DNA from: JBEKCP01 sp050014815
Lineage (GTDB): Bacteria; Planctomycetota; Planctomycetia; Pirellulales; Thermoguttaceae
Assembly: GCA_050014815.1 (NCBI GenBank)
Contig: JBEKCP010000384.1
Location: forward strand, 1 to 6,102
Direction: 5' to 3'
Length of the DNA: 6,102 nt
The notes below the pieces were generated by a model that ran no database searches, was not told the DNA's origin, and saw only the letters and a list, made by a program, of their open reading frames with translations. The position numbers and the translations under genes were made by a program. Positions 5,758 through 6,102 of this stretch are shown one piece after another; within the stretch, counting starts at the first letter, position 1; each line of letters opens with the position of its first letter.

Positions 5758-6102
5758 GTGAAATCCGACGAGGAGATCATTGCCTGTTATGGGGTTTCCG
5801 GGCAGCACGAGCTTCTAGAGGAGTTGGTGAACCGATACCTCGGTAAGGTCCGGGCGATCATCTATCCCATGGTCCTCGACGGGGGATTGGCCGACGACCT
5901 GACCCAGGAGGTGTTCCTGCGGGCGCTGGGCGGTTTGGGCGGTTTCAACGGCCGGGCCCGGTTCTCCACCTGGCTGTACCGCGTGACGATGAACACGGTC
6001 TACGGCTTTCTGGCTCGCCAGCGCCGCTCGCCCGTGACGTTTTGCAGCGAAGTGCCGGAGGGCGTCGAGCCGCCGGGCAAGGTCCCGGACTGCGTCGCCA
6101 TG
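5758..6102 (+). CDS. ECF-type RNA polymerase sigma-70 factor, 3' end outside window
   Basis: A GTG start at 5758, six bases after GGAG (5748-5751), opens a frame that stays open to the right edge (115 codons). The sigma region 2 core is clear: a DDLTQEVFLRAL helix at 46-57, then a Phe/Arg stretch and RFSTWLYRVTMN at 68-79, which fits the -10-recognition part of ECF factors (consensus-like F-x-x-WL-xxIaxN). RQRR at 87-90 closes region 2, and the linker toward region 4 begins with VPEGVEPPG. Region 4 is beyond the window. ECF factors direct core polymerase to specific promoters, usually controlled by an anti-sigma factor or by C-terminal extensions; a partner may lie just downstream. Codon use is strongly GC3-biased, like the surface-protein gene. 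The family is confident; the subgroup is not assignable from this part. Confidence 0.88.
   Translation, partial: MKSDEEIIACYGVSGQHELLEELVNRYLGKVRAIIYPMVLDGGLADDLTQEVFLRALGGLGGFNGRARFSTWLYRVTMNTVYGFLARQRRSPVTFCSEVPEGVEPPGKVPDCVAM

Noticed and set aside
5622..5846. A 74-codon plus-strand frame overlapping the ECF sigma start
   Set aside because: It overlaps the sigma factor coding frame in another phase and has no motif. The sigma frame has GGAG-supported initiation and clear region 2 conservation.

Overview
The window looks like a Planctomycetota chromosome segment. It is GC-rich. The main clue is the large minus-strand gene, whose N-terminus is a basic stretch followed by LEPLEARVLL. This matches the 'LEPR-xLL' type N-terminal signal common on very large surface or secreted proteins of planctomycetes. 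The genus cannot be read from the sequence.

Layout: (1) 1-2927, minus strand: the first 975 codons of a giant autotransporter-associated beta-strand-repeat (PATR-type) protein. It runs off the left edge, so its C-terminus and anchoring signal are unseen. It carries at least six PATR units, a higher-order repeat of about 196 residues, and a recent 60-bp tandem duplication. (2) 2928-3477: a roughly 550-bp divergent intergenic region with a leader hairpin and a candidate minus-strand promoter. (3) 3478-3819, plus strand: a doubtful 113-aa Pro/Gln-rich hypothetical protein with a good ribosome binding site but a weakly coding C-terminal half. (4) 3973-5388, plus strand: a 471-aa regulator built like a sigma-54 activator (AAA+ plus Fis-type helix-turn-helix). 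The residues needed to contact sigma-54 and hydrolyse ATP are replaced: no GAFTGA loop, both arginine-finger positions are Tyr, and the sensor II Arg is Pro. (5) 5389-5757: a spacer holding a short hairpin and a 21-codon micro-ORF behind a consensus Shine-Dalgarno. (6) 5758-6102, plus strand: the first 115 codons of an ECF-type sigma-70 factor, cut by the right edge.

The three rightward genes and the leftward surface-protein gene are divergent. A reasonable but unproven reading is a surface-protein locus next to regulatory genes: a degenerate enhancer-binding-type DNA-binding protein and an ECF sigma factor. Nothing in the sequence directly ties the regulators to the surface protein. No tRNA, rRNA, CRISPR array, insertion sequence or integrase is visible. 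The most notable item is the degenerate AAA+ regulator.
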